A stretch of DNA of 64,000 nt, taken from contig OZ176052.1 of the NCBI GenBank assembly GCA_964247055.1, forward strand, positions 12,524,001 through 12,588,000, written 5' to 3'. Below, in pieces: positions 13,301-24,649 of the stretch. Source of the stretch: Paragordius varius (lineage: Eukaryota > Nematomorpha). The stretch's first letter is position 1; each line of letters begins with the position of its first letter. Below the pieces are notes generated by a model. The model was not told the DNA's origin, did not search any database, and saw nothing but the letters and a program-made list of their open reading frames with translations. A program made the translations under genes and the position numbers.

Positions 13301-13933
13301 ATAAAATACTAACTATTTTGACATTTAAGCCATTATTTGATCCCATCAGTTACTCTTTAATCATCTTAAATATCTCTTCTTTAAATAGATAAAATTTTAT
13401 ATGACACGTTTTCACAAATATATTTTGCAAGATTTTGGCTTAAAAAACATTTGTGGAAAGTTTAAAAATAATCACTTTAAACAGATTAAGCAATAAAAAA
13501 TATTGAAGATTGTATTTGTCAAATTAGAAAAGAAATTACAACTCACATAATATAGATTTGATTAAATTACCCGAAAGTTATACTGTTATTGTAACGATTT
13601 TCAACAAAGCAAGAACCGTCTGTGGCACAATATCTGGATCGAAACCTACAATTATTGCAATGGCACCAAAGGGTTTCTAAACATTTGAAAAAGTATACAA
13701 GGTTAAATAAAAAAAAATACAAAAAAAATATTTATTTTTGTAAAATTACAATTAAAATAACCTTTATTTGTGTGATAATCATATTTAGGCCATTATAACA
13801 TATTAAAAATTATACTTTTTGATATAAAAATAAATGCCACAATTTTAAATTAGGTTTGATCTGTACCAGTTTCGAATGCATTCCTTACAGTAACTATGAT
13901 GTTTAGAAAAATACCCAGTAAACCTGTGAACAT
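7338..13933 (-). CDS. Tandem activin-receptor-ectodomain protein without visible kinase
   Basis: Assembled by hand on the minus strand. Exon 1, 13933-13867: signal peptide MFTGLLGIFLNIIVTV. Exons 2 and 3, 13676-13571 and 13206-13091: a full activin_recp domain with CHCNNC, CATDGSCF, GCL and CCQLNWCN. Exons 4 and 5, 12460-12355 and 11666-11512: a second domain with CYCSQC, CITTGVCY, GCM and CCNNTRFCN. Exons 6 and 7, 8436-8302 and 7457-7338: Cys-rich CSDC and CTSC...CSNC segments, less certain. Phases agree at every join (1-2-1-2-1-1-1), and exons 2 and 4 are both 106 bp. The domain is the ligand-binding part of type I TGF-beta/BMP receptors, which normally carry one copy followed by a transmembrane helix and kinase. 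I find no kinase exon before citrate synthase begins on the same strand at 4279. It may be a secreted or anchored decoy or co-receptor. The last exon is not identified. Confidence is high for exons 1-5, low for 6-7. Confidence 0.75.
8930..9104. mobile_element. Short hAT-type MITE
   Basis: Starts CAGGGGTGTCCAACATG and ends GTGTTGGACACCTCTG, an inverted pair. Flanks CCCTGTAA and CCCTAGAA match at 6 of 8 positions. It lies in the long intron between exons 5 and 6 of the activin-receptor-like gene. Confidence 0.7.
9366..10371 (-). mobile_element. Non-autonomous Helitron, copy 1
   Basis: Read on the minus strand, it starts TCTATGTATTAATAAAAATGG after an A and ends ACGAGATTTACGCTAG before a T. A GCTACGTAGC palindrome lies just inside the 3' end. 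Helitrons have a 5' TC, a 3' hairpin plus CTRR, and insertion between A and T without target duplication, all seen here. A second copy at 56691-57769 has the same ends. The interior is less AT-rich than its surroundings and encodes nothing recognisable. Confidence 0.8.
10490..11365 (+). mobile_element. Mariner transposase relic
   Basis: Stop-ridden but ordered mariner transposase fragments run along the plus strand: YYKLLKPGV near 11005-11030, QWELLSHP near 11145-11175, then WIERWFAT near 11250-11275 and ILPERWAKYVEADVQYF near 11308-11360. These follow the C-terminal half of mariner transposases (YYELLKPG, WE.LPHPPYSPDLAP, LPERW.KVV...G.YF). The conserved PYSPDLAPSD block has been lost. I could not define terminal repeats. 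It is clearly inactive and sits in an intron of the activin-receptor-like gene. Confidence 0.75.
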
Positions 13934-14485
13934 ATGTAAAACCCTTTTTTTAAATATGTAATTATATTGCAAGCTTAATTTAATCAAAAAGTGTTTTTCT
14001 TTCTATGTCCTTATTTAATCAAATGTCAATATTTATATTCGATAACACTACTAGAGCAAAATGATTGGTTATTTTATAGAGTTAAGTTCCACTACATATT
14101 ACATATTTGCATTTGCAATATAAATTGACTGGAATGAATCACAAAGCAGTCAAACCGATTCTTAATAAACGGTTACCTGATCTTAGTTAAAAAACTAATT
14201 TTAGAATACCCCGATAATGTTGTGTTTTTAAGTTTTTTCATTTATGTTGTAAAATTAATTTCATGTATAATAATAAACCTCGACTAATGAAAGATATTTT
14301 GAGTTTTAATTTCTATTATAACAATTCGTATAAGGTTAAAAACATTTTATTATTTGGAGTATTTCACCATCATATTTTTTTATTTCTAATTCTTAAACTA
14401 TTAACTTGTCGCCTGAATAATTAATACCACTTCTTGTCTCAACACATTCCCATTTTATGACCGTTAAATACAAATAGATTTATAT

Positions 14486-15759
14486 CAGGGGTGGCCAAAG
14501 GGTCGACCGCGGTTTACTTTGTGACCGCCTGAAAGTTTTTATAAAAGTGCAAAAAATATTTTTTCACAGATAGATCTAAACAAAATAATAATTTATTTTT
14601 CTTAATATATTTTTATTTGGTATTTGAAAAATATACTTGTTAACAAAAATTTTAAGTTAATTAAGTATTTTATTTAAATGTTTGCGATTTCCTTAGAAAA
14701 TAGTTTAAAATTAGCAAAAAAACAATAAACTTATATTTTAGTATGGTTGAAAATTCAAGCTAGAAAAATGCTAAAGTACATCGTTATATAGAAATGAATG
14801 GGAAAGATTACATTTTATAATTGAATAATAAATGTACTTGTTATGCATTTCCTCCGTTGCCTAAAAAGGCAAATGTCCAAAGATATTTTACTCCTTTCAC
14901 ATGAGATCAAAAATACAATTCAGATATTCTCAAATCAAAGATCAATGTTGAAAAAACAAAATGCTTAGAAACACTGCATTGAATAATACAATAATAAAAA
15001 ATCCATAATTGCAACTTACAAACTATCAGAAATCCTATTAAAAAACAACGTATCTATTCAGGACGTTTTGGAAAAAAGCTCTAATAAAGCTTCCGAAGTG
15101 CTATTAGAAAATTATGAAGACAAGAGTTTCAGATGTCAAATTAGAAAAATGCTTAAAATACTGTTGTTTAATAGATTTGCAATGTACAATTTTTCTGAGA
15201 TATCGCATTAAAAGGTCAAGAAGCGATTTTAGATCTTTCATTTGTGGATATAAATATTCTCTAAAATAGATAGATATATTCGTAGTAAAATTTGTTTTTA
15301 TCTTCTATAAATGCAGCACGACTATGTCAACCCTGATTCCTTTAAATAAACTCAAACTGAGGTGCGACATTGTTTTCAATTTGATGGAATATACAATGTC
15401 GAAGCGTATGTATATTGTTTAAATGGTATGCATAATCCATAGTAAATTATAAAGATCACAGTTAATTATCCATAAATTGAATAAGGTCAATGTTTTAATA
15501 ATTGTACAGATTGCAACTAGAGCTCTTGTGAATCAACCTTAATTATGTATTATGATATAACTGAGATAATATAAAAAAACTACTCAAAACAATTATTATA
15601 AAATAATTTGTGCTAGTCACCCCAATCGGAAAATAGAGATATATATATTTGGATCATTTGTATGAAGTGATGAATAAATCTACTTCATATTCATACGTGC
15701 TCGTTTGAAATTTTCTCCCCAAAAAATAGCCCGCAGGAAAAAAAGGTTGGCCACCCCTG
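14486..15759. mobile_element. hAT element relic (about 1.27 kb)
   Basis: Termini CAGGGGTGGCCAAAGG and GGTTGGCCACCCCTG are inverted. Flanks ATTTATAT and CTCTATAT match at 6 of 8. Inside, around 15015-15150, a short plus-strand stretch reads ATYKLSEILLKNNVSIQDV, which resembles hAT transposase of the ZBED type (A..KIA.LI.K...F..). The element is an internally deleted or decayed copy. Confidence 0.7.
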
Positions 15760-16579
15760 CTCTATATTATGTATATGAGCAATCGTGATTTAAATATCAA
15801 AAGCTATTGTGATACCCCTTTTTGACAACCAATATTTATTCAAAAAAGATAAAAGCCTTTTACTGCTATTCTGAACCTAATGTTTTTAATTATTTATTGT
15901 TTTAAGTGCAATAATATAAAATTATATTTCATGCAAATTAATGATAAAATCTAATGGAATACAGACATTTTCATTTCTTTCAATAAATGCCCGAATAATC
16001 AACATTAAATAATTGCTATTAAAACCTGCTACTAATAGGGATAATTGCGACCCATAAAATAGTAGAATAATTTTTGCCATTTTTATGCAAATTATTAAAA
16101 TATATTATTGTGGCTATAAAATGCAAGATTTGTTATATTTCGTCTGACGAGGTTAAATAAAAGAGTAGGTTAATGAATCGTAGCTAAAATTATATAACTG
16201 TAAATAAAAATTGCAAGTATTGTGCCTTTATCAATAAAAATATACGAGGTCGATAAGAATAAATAATTTATTAATAGCCCTGCCAATAATAATCCTTCTT
16301 GCCTCAATATGTTTTAAAGGTCATCTTCAAATCCACAAAAGCTTGAAAAGTTTGATATGAAAAAATAAATTACTAAGAATGCTGATAGACTCATATTTGA
16401 TTGATGTAAAATAATTAATTTGCTATTAAAATTTAAAAATAATTTTTCATAAGGTCAATTAAATGCATCGATTCAATATCATTTAAGCCGTTTACTAATT
16501 GAGATGAGTTTTGTAAAATAGGTTTAATTTAATGATAATATTTGCGATGTTAACACTTAATTATATTTTAAGATTGTTG

Positions 16580-16879
16580 CTAATTTCTGATATCGCTTAT
16601 GTCGCCTTCGGTACGTAGCGGTTTGCGATCTAAACCGATAGCAGAGCGCCGATCAAAATATATTTTTCGACAAAAAACACATAAAAAATAATAATATCTG
16701 CATTAGTATAAAAAATATTTTCGCCATTTATTTATAATAATTAAACTTTGTTGGGCATATATTTGGCCATTTCCAGTTATTTAGTGATAAAATAAATTTC
16801 CGATTGTAGGCACAATATGGCCATGAAGGACTGATTCGTAAGCCGTCAGACAGGTTATTATCATTGATAAAAGGATATT
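16580..16879 (-). CDS. Unrecognised protein, last two exons (partial)
   Basis: Two exons join in phase on the minus strand: 16879-16747 and 16697-16580, with a 49-nt GT-AG intron. The first gives LSDGLRISPSWPYCAYNRKF and NNWKWPNICPTK. The second gives a hydrophobic YYYFLCVF stretch followed by CRKIYFDRRSAIGLDRKPLR and TEGDISDIRN, then a stop. The Arg-rich hydrophilic end is unlike random AT-rich DNA here and the base composition rises locally, which supports real coding. I do not recognise the family. A membrane segment with a short cytosolic tail is one reading. Upstream exons were not found. Confidence 0.45.
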
Positions 16880-18010
16880 CTACTAACAAATGGAAATATA
16901 TTTAATTAGATCTATAACTGAGAATATAACTTTTTGCGATATTTATTATTTTTCTGTTTTTTGTAATATTTCTTTTGTAACTCATATTGTTGTTATGAGT
17001 ATGTTCGTATGGTACCCGATAGAGTGTGATTGTTTTATCCGAATATGCTCACTAATAATATAAGTAAGCCCCTTAAATAACAAACTCAGGTACAGTGATA
17101 AAAAATATAAAATGTTTTGCATATCTAAACCAAAATTTGAAAAAACACATATTTTTTAGCAGATAATGTTAAATATAGGGTGCTGCAAAATTGCAGATCT
17201 CTTTTTAATTTTTTTCCAAATTCTTGAGTTTTAAAAACATTATTAGAGCTGTAGTAATCCAAATTTTCGGACTAATTACATAATAAATATTTTTAAAATA
17301 TAAAATGCTTGGTTATTGTTAATGAAAATCTAAAATACAAAATTAAAAATGAATTCCAAATAAAAACAGAGTTTTTCTGGTTTCAATTGTGCTTCTCTGC
17401 AGGTATTATTAAATTACAATAACCGGTACGTTCCAAATAACATATTATAATTTTTTTAGGCTTAGATCGAGGTTAAAAAAATTGATTGGGGCAGCGTTTT
17501 CCTTTAATTTTTGGATATTCTAATTATTGCGACAACAAACCGCAAAATTTATTGCCTATGAAAAATAACTGTTGCAAAATCTTAATATTTATAAAGAAAA
17601 TATCTTATTATCTGGGATATTGGACGAAAGAGGACAATATGCATGTTAGCCTTTTTTATTATTAAAAATGAAATGCAAATGTAAAAACATCACCGTTTTC
17701 AATTTATTATCGCATTTTTTTTAATACACATTATATTGATTTATTTTTTGTTTCAATTCCATTTCTCCCCATTAATTTTTTTGGGTTGAAGCAGTTTTAT
17801 CCTTTGGAATATTGCATTTTTTTTGTAATAAGTCACGCCAATATGTATTGTTTATAAAAAAACAAAAGGTAATAAACTGATATATATAATAAAGCTTATA
17901 ATTATATTTGGCAAAAATACCTTCTATATCTGTGGGATAAAACACTCATTTTATTTTATATAGGAAAGAGTAACAAAGTGTTAACTATAAATCAGTATTT
18001 TAATTTTAAA
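16880..18010. other. Intergenic, upstream of BACURD
   Basis: AT-rich sequence with no repeat boundary or exon that I can defend. It should contain the promoter and possibly a 5' non-coding exon of the BACURD gene. An acceptor-like TATATAG at 17957-17963 precedes the first coding exon. Confidence 0.3.
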
Positions 18011-20529
18011 ATGCGTCATCAGTGTATGTTGTATGAGGATATCCTAATGTCAGGTGTTTTTCACGATAAAAACAAAATACAGACGGTGGTCCAAGATCGG
18101 TTAAATGAAGCCTTTAAAAGTCAATACATTAAATTAAATGTTGGAGGACATTTATTTTATACAACTATCAACACACTTACCAAATATGATAATATGCTTC
18201 GGGCGATGTTTAGTGGACGAATCAATATTTTAGCCGATGAAGAAGGTAAAATATTAATTTATATTTACAGGATGGATTTTATTGGATAGATCTGGAAAAC
18301 ATTTCGATAAAATTTTAAATTTTTTGCGAGATGCCCATGTTTGTTTGCCAAAGAATGAACAGGAGTTGAATGAGATTCTTGTCGAAGCCAAATATTATTT
18401 AATTCTAGAATTGGTTGATTTATGTACAAAAGAAATAAATGCCCTCGAAGAAGAGTTAGAACCAATTTGTCGAATTCCTCTAATAACATCCAAAAAGGAA
18501 GAACAGATACTCTTGTCAACGACCACAAAACCGGTCGTTAAACTTTTAATTAACCGACATAACAATAAATATTCGTATACAAAGTATGTTTTCATAAATT
18601 TTACATTTTGGCATTCAAAAAAATTATTTTTTGTTAGTTTAGAGTTAAAAGTTCTATGTTATCATTGGTGAGTTTTGTAGATAAATGTGCGATTCCGAAA
18701 TAGCCTTGGCTAATAAGTTTTTAAATTGTTAATAAGGAAAAAAATTAAAGTATGTTCAACATTAGGATATAACACATTCAGTCCTTCAATTTGGATTGGG
18801 GTTACCCCAGGCCAGATTAAAATAAAATATTTCACGAAATAGGGAATAAATTGAATGCAAAATTTTGCACTAATATAACATTGATGCACTGGTATTGAAA
18901 AGAGTTTTTATCAAACAAAATTGATTATAATAATCTTATTGATAAACTTAGCCAACATGACATGTGTGTATTAGCTAAATATAAATTTATTGCAAAATAA
19001 ACCACTTTTTATGTTTTTATATATGTTAGATGTGATTTTAATTAAAAATTAACCTTAACTTTAGCGTTGGAATAATAAAACGATATTTTGCAAAAAAAAT
19101 AAATAAAAACGGCGGCAGAGTAGTTTGATATGGTCATCTAATAACCTTAGTTATTAGGATAGAAGCATAAATTTAAATTGCAATCGTCCTTTTCAGTAAT
19201 TTTTTAGAATATTAATTCAAATATGGTGGGGCTTCCCTAGTTACCCCAATTTGAATCAAAGAGTTATGCAAGTATACAAATAAATTATACCCGCTTATAC
19301 AAATTTGATTTTCACTAACAATTTAGATGTACTTATATATGCAATGTTCAAATATAATAACCTATTTAAGGTACCGTTTCACTAAATCAATTCTTATCCA
19401 TTAGATTTCTAATTAAATGCTGACTTATACAATGTTAGGATTTTTCAATATAGTCCATATTTGTTTCTTTTTTTTGGACTTTGAATCCTAACTTGATTAT
19501 TTAGATAATATAGCCATACAATATAAAAAATTAATAAAATCCAATAAGATTGTTAGTGAAACATTTATCTTTTATCTGAGAGGATTAAATTTGCGTTTCG
19601 TATTAACGCTTGTTGGATTATTAATACACACCTTGTCGAACTAAACTTTATAAATTTTTATACTATTGTAATCAATTTTATCTTCCTTTTATACTATTTA
19701 GCATGTCAGATGACAATCTTCTAAAAAACATTGAATTGTTTGATCGACTTTCCTTGCGATTCAGTCATCGCATTCTGTTTATAAAAGACATTCTTGGAAA
19801 TAATGAAATATGTTGTTGGTTCTTTTTTGGCGATAATCGCAAGATTGCAGAAGTGTGTTGCACATCTATCGTATATACCACGGAAAAGAAACAAACAAAA
19901 GTACATCCCTAATTTTAAACCAAACATACATCAGTCAATTTTTTATTGTGCGCGGACTTTTTTTTGTAAAATGGATTTTTGTAATATTTTTAAGCCATGG
20001 TTTCTAACATGAAAAAAAAACGTTTTTTTATTTACTAAATATATTTAAACAAAACGCTTTTTTATATATATTAATAATGAAATTAATTTATAAAATATGT
20101 GTATAATTTGGTTTTAATAAGGTATATATTTTTTTAGCGTTAAATGGCGTTTTCATTTGAATTCTCTTCTAAAGTTTTTTTTTCTTTATGCCGATTTTTT
20201 TAAATTTTGTGCGGTCCCGTGCTTTTCACCGAAAATGTTTAATTCAAACCATATATATAATTATATGAAAATCTATTAATAAGGTTGATTTCCCAGAAGC
20301 CCGAATATATGAAGAAACTTTAAATACATTGCTTTATGAATCCAACAAAAATAAGGAGAATGTTACAGAACAAATGCGGCCCCTTTTTGTCGACACACAA
20401 AAACTTTCTTTGATTTCGAATGTTGGAAATAGTATTACGACCAACTATACAAGTGATGATGAAGATTCTACCAATATTCCTTCAACTAAAGATTTGGAGC
20501 GTGTCAGACGCCTCAGATTTCATGATTAG
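18011..20529 (+). CDS. BTB/POZ adaptor for CUL3 E3 ligase (BACURD: KCTD10/KCTD13/TNFAIP1 type)
   Basis: BACURD proteins bring RhoA and other substrates to cullin-3 ubiquitin ligase. Four exons: 18011-18245, 18271-18583, 19702-19900 and 20284-20529, giving 330 residues (human relatives have about 315-330). Introns are 25, 1118 and 383 nt and all phases agree. The BTB fold begins [14 protein letters not shown], followed by AMFSGR and [11 protein letters not shown] across the 25-nt intron. The C-terminal BACURD block is strikingly conserved: [73 protein letters not shown]. The first ATG of the exon at 18011 is chosen. The frame is open to an acceptor-like TATATAG at 17963, so a short upstream coding exon is possible. 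A MITE sits in the second intron. Confidence 0.93.
18758..19265 (-). mobile_element. MITE-A copy in BACURD intron 2
   Basis: Reverse-oriented copy of the family defined at 56092-56654. The start shows GGATATAACACATTCA, CCTTCAATTTGGATTGGGG and CCCCAGGCC. The end shows CCCCAATTTGAATCAAAG. It is diverged at both ends. Confidence 0.7.
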
Positions 20530-21204
20530 AGGCAAAATCTACTGATTACTTCCAGAAAAGCGAAAAAAATTATATAAATTAATATGGCTCAATGTGATAT
20601 TAAAATGTGAGAATATGGATATTTATTATGCTAATAAAGAAAAATTTATACATTAATGTTATCTAAACTCATCTTTGTATGTAGGAAATCCTGATGTTTT
20701 ATTAATACGATTTTCTAAACATGTATGATGCAATAAACCTATTAAAGTATTGGGTTTGGCAAATTTTTTCTAATTTTACAAAAATGATAAACCTCTATAT
20801 CAATTGCGCGTTGTTTTATTTCCTGAAATTGTTTAATGCGTTGATTAATTTCCTATACTCTTATAAAAAAATTACATCTTGTGTGGGCGCATTCTTTCGT
20901 TTACCCCTTAACCAAGCTATATTAATATAAAAAAGTATCGATACATTCCCATTCGATATCCAACTCCCTGGGTGAATATTCATCCCTAGGATCAAAGGGT
21001 TCAAAGTAACGTCTAACTTTCCCACTGCCTTATGGTAAACATAAAAGTACTGATTTTCTCGTAAAAAACGTTTCCTGACACATCTTTACCAATAAGTTTA
21101 GCATTTTTGTTTTGATAAAATGAATCAAATTTGCTCAAAAAATTTCTTAGAGCAATGAATATTTTGCTCATATCATATGGAATTTAACTCAAAAAGTTAC
21201 ATAC
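20530..21204. other. Intergenic between BACURD and MEMO1
   Basis: Carries the BACURD 3' UTR, with an AATAAA at about 20633-20638, and the MEMO1 upstream region. No repeat family or exon recognised. Confidence 0.4.
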
Positions 21205-24200
21205 ATGTCACAAAATATACGAGGTGCAAAACACCGAGGATCTTGGTACGAAAGCTCAGGTTTAATGCTTTTTTATGATTTAGCTTCCAAAATAGATAAA
21301 CAACTATCCGATTGGTTAGGATTTAAAAATACTCAAAAGGATTCGAATATATTAAAAGCCATAATATCTCCGTATATGCAATTATAATGTTTTAGGCATG
21401 CAGGATATGCATATTCAGGATCAACCGCTGGTTATGCCTATTATAACATTAACCCATCAAATTAGTATTTTTTAATTTTAATTCATAAGCAATAAAATTT
21501 TCATATTAGGCCCTTCGCACCATGTCAGGTTAAATACTTGTGCATTGTCGCCTGCTTTATATTATGAAACACCCTTTTACAACCTTAAAATCGATGAAGA
21601 AAGTACTATAAAAATTATAAAACTCCATCATAATTTTAAACATATATTTTTCAAAAGGAAACCGTATTTTTAAATCCATGATTTTACCTATGTAATGTTT
21701 ACGATCACAATTGTGAAATATAAAATTGGTTGTGTTACCGATTTACACCGCTGTGTTAATAACCCAGTGATACTTACCAAAAAATTTTGTAGGCCCGTAA
21801 ATTTTTTTTATTCTGTTTCAAGGGCCAAACACCATATAAAGCCGATTAATAATTTATAGCTATTCGAATTTGCATAACTTTATATTCCAAATTAATAATT
21901 ATATATATATTTAAGGACCACATACTGCTCGTTGGCCGCGGGCTGAGTACCATTGTTAAAACCAATACGATATATTATATTGAATGACCAATTTTTTATA
22001 TGATTTTCCCTACTATTTGAAAAAATGTCGTTTACATTATATTATGCATGGCATTTACTACTCTAATTTTTACTGTATCTTTTAAGTATACGCTGAATTA
22101 CAAGCGACTGGTTTATTTAAAACGTTTACCCTGGACCAAGATGAAGATGAACACAGTCTTGAGATGCAATTACCCTACTTGGCTAAAGTTATGTCAAAGT
22201 TTTTTTTCCTTTTTAATTTTGCAGTTACAAGGATCAGTTTACAATCATACCAATCATTGTTGGCTCGTTATCATATGAAAAAGAGGCTCAATTCGGTCAA
22301 TTATTGGCCAAATATTTCCTACGTCCCAATGTACTGTTTGTAATCTCTTCTGACTTTTGTCATTGGGGTAATTGCATGTTAAATTACGTTTTTTATCATA
22401 TGGTTATTAAAAATGAATATTAAATGAAAGACGTTTGAATTTTTAAATTATTTGCTAATTACAACATGGACGATTTTAAATCTTAAGCATGAATGCAAAA
22501 TAATAATTAATCTTATACCATTTACACCTCAAATCACCCTTGAAGTTTTAAATTCACCATAAAATAACTTTTGTGTGTTTTAATATCAAAAATTACCGAT
22601 ATTTTTTATATTTTTCAAAAAAAGTAATTTCGTTTAAAATAATCATTATAAAATTATGCCATAAAGAAATAGAATGATAAGCTATATTAGCCAAAAACAG
22701 ATAAATTTATTTTTAGGGGGAATTTGAGATGTAAATGGTATAATATAAGTATATATTTCAGCAATTATAACATGAGTATTTATAATTTTGGATTTCAACC
22801 GAGTTAATGAATTTATTAATAAATATTTGATATTTCACAGTTTTTGCCTAATTATTGGCTCATCTTTAAACCTTCGATTCAAATTGGGGTATCTAAATAC
22901 CCAGACTAAATTTAAATTAATATTATTAAAAAACTACTGAAGGAAACAGCCCCAATTTAAATTTATGCTTCTATCCTCATAAAAAGTATATAAATATGCC
23001 ATAATATCTTGATAAAATTTTGTTTTGAAAAAAAGTTCCATCTCAAACTTCTTCGACGCCATTTTTATTTTACAAAATTTTTGCAAAATATCGTCTTCAT
23101 TTAATTTTAAGGGTAAAACTAAAGCTAATTTTATATATAAATCACATCTAACATTGATAGAAATAGAAAAAGCGGTTTATTTTGTATTATTCTTTAATTT
23201 TACAATTTCACACATGGCACGTTGACGAAATTTTTACCTTTCGGTTTTAGCTTAAAATAAGTAATATCAAGTATTTTTGAATAAAATTTTTTATATATTT
23301 CGGTTTATCAATGTTATATAAATGCAATGCCATGGTTTCGATTCCTTCCATACTTTTTAAAGTATTTGATTTTAAACAGGCCTGGGGTATCCAACTACCC
23401 CAATTTGAATCGAAGGACTAAAATGAGTGTGTTGTATCCAAGTGTTAAAAGCGGTGCCAAATATGGTCGTGGCAAAAAAATGCATCCTTTAAATATTTCG
23501 CTTTCTTTTTTTATTATTTGGTGTTGTTTAGGCAGACGCTTTAATTACATGTACCATGATAAAAGTTTTGAAATTTATGAATCCATTCAAAATTTGGATA
23601 AACGAGGAATGTATTTGATTGAGAATTTGGATCCTGAAGGTTTTCACAGATATTTGAAAGAATGTGGAAACACGATATGTGGGCGACATCCTATCGCTAT
23701 ATTATTACAAGTACAATTTAAGAAAGATTTAAAATTAAAAAAATGACCAATATAATTTTGTTTCATTTGATAACATTTTTCATCGAATTCTTGAGGCTTA
23801 ATTATACAATATAAATATTGGGATTGTAACACGTATGCAATGAATTTTAGTAGTTTTTTATTGAAAAAAATTTTTTTAGGAATGTTAAGGATTCAATTTT
23901 ATCGAATTTATCATCATTGATTAATTTAGCTATACATACTATGGCGTTATAGCATATATTTGATATCCTGATACCAAATCTACTGGTACCAATATTAATT
24001 ATTTTAATATTTTTTTTCACAAATTTACAAAGAGTTTTGGAATTTTCCATTCATATACCTTTATAATGTTGTGGATTTTTTTATAAAATATAGTCTAATT
24101 TTTAGATTTACAAAAATATCACAAGCCAAGTTCAAGATCGAAAAATTCGATTTTTGGATTACAAACAATCGAATCGAGCTCAGACTTACAATGATTCTTC

Positions 24201-24240
24201 AGTGAGTTATGCTGCAGCTATTTGTACCATCAAACTCTGA
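21205..24240 (+). CDS. MEMO1: MEMO1-family protein (Mediator of ErbB2 cell motility)
   Basis: MEMO1 is a metal-binding cytosolic protein linked to redox control, copper/iron handling and receptor-tyrosine-kinase motility signalling. Seven exons: 21205-21371, 21396-21464, 21490-21602, 22087-22198, 22225-22367, 23532-23710 and 24106-24240, encoding 305 residues (human 297). Introns are 24, 25, 484, 26, 1164 and 395 nt; every junction keeps phase. Motifs in order: RGSWY near the N-terminus, [86 protein letters not shown]. The His of PHAGY, the His pair of PSHHV and the Cys of TICGRHP, the metal-site residues of the family, are present. The 1164-nt intron carries two MITEs. The gene looks intact. 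Confidence 0.95.
21765..21955. mobile_element. hAT-type MITE in MEMO1 intron 3
   Basis: Left CAGTGATACTTACC and GTAGGCCCG; right GGCCGCGGGCTGAGTACCATTG. Flanks TAATAACC and TTAAAACC match at 6 of 8. Related in its ends to the longer hAT relic at 51209-53459. Confidence 0.65.
22514..22742. mobile_element. MITE, ACCATTTAC family, MEMO1 intron 5
   Basis: Ends TATACCATTTACAC and GTAAATGGTATA are inverted. TTAAATTCACC lies near the left end and GGGGGAATTTGA near the right. A sister copy is at 60602-60884. Ends in TA fit a Tc1/mariner-type target, but this is inference. Confidence 0.75.
22869..23447 (+). mobile_element. MITE-A copy in MEMO1 intron 5
   Basis: Left CCTTCGATTCAAATTGGGG; right CCCCAATTTGAATCGAAGG followed by GTGTTGTATCCAAGTGTTAA. 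The right end lies 85 bases before MEMO1 exon 6, and a chance open frame runs from the MITE into that exon. Confidence 0.8.
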
Positions 24241-24649
24241 AACAAATTATACTCATAGCATGCATTTAATTGGAAATTATCTTTTATTTATTTTTTGTAC
24301 AAATGCAAAAAAAATATTAGTAATTGTTTTATATAAATATAGTAAATGTATATTTTAACTCTCTTAAAAATATTTACAATTATGGAGGCATTAGTTATTT
24401 AAGTTTCTTCTTAAATTATTTTATATTAAAATCGGGATAATGAATAGGATTTTCTAATCGCCTTTATTAATTAATCAATCAGGTTAGAGGGTTAAGATAT
24501 AAAATATTTCATAGAAAAACGGAAAACAGCTTAAACGCAATCATACCTTAAAAGTATTCTTTAATACACGGATTGTTGCTACTATTTATATGCGAGATAT
24601 CCAACATTCTTAAACTATGATTTATTGGTTGATTGGTTATTCCTAAGTC
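24241..24649. other. MEMO1 downstream region
   Basis: AT-rich, with no element or exon recognised. Presumed MEMO1 3' UTR and spacer. Confidence 0.35.

Noticed and set aside
23327-23531. Long open frame [10 protein letters not shown]... running into MEMO1 exon 6
   Set aside because: The upstream part is MITE-A sequence and intron; the MEMO1 splice acceptor at 23531 and family similarity start only after it.
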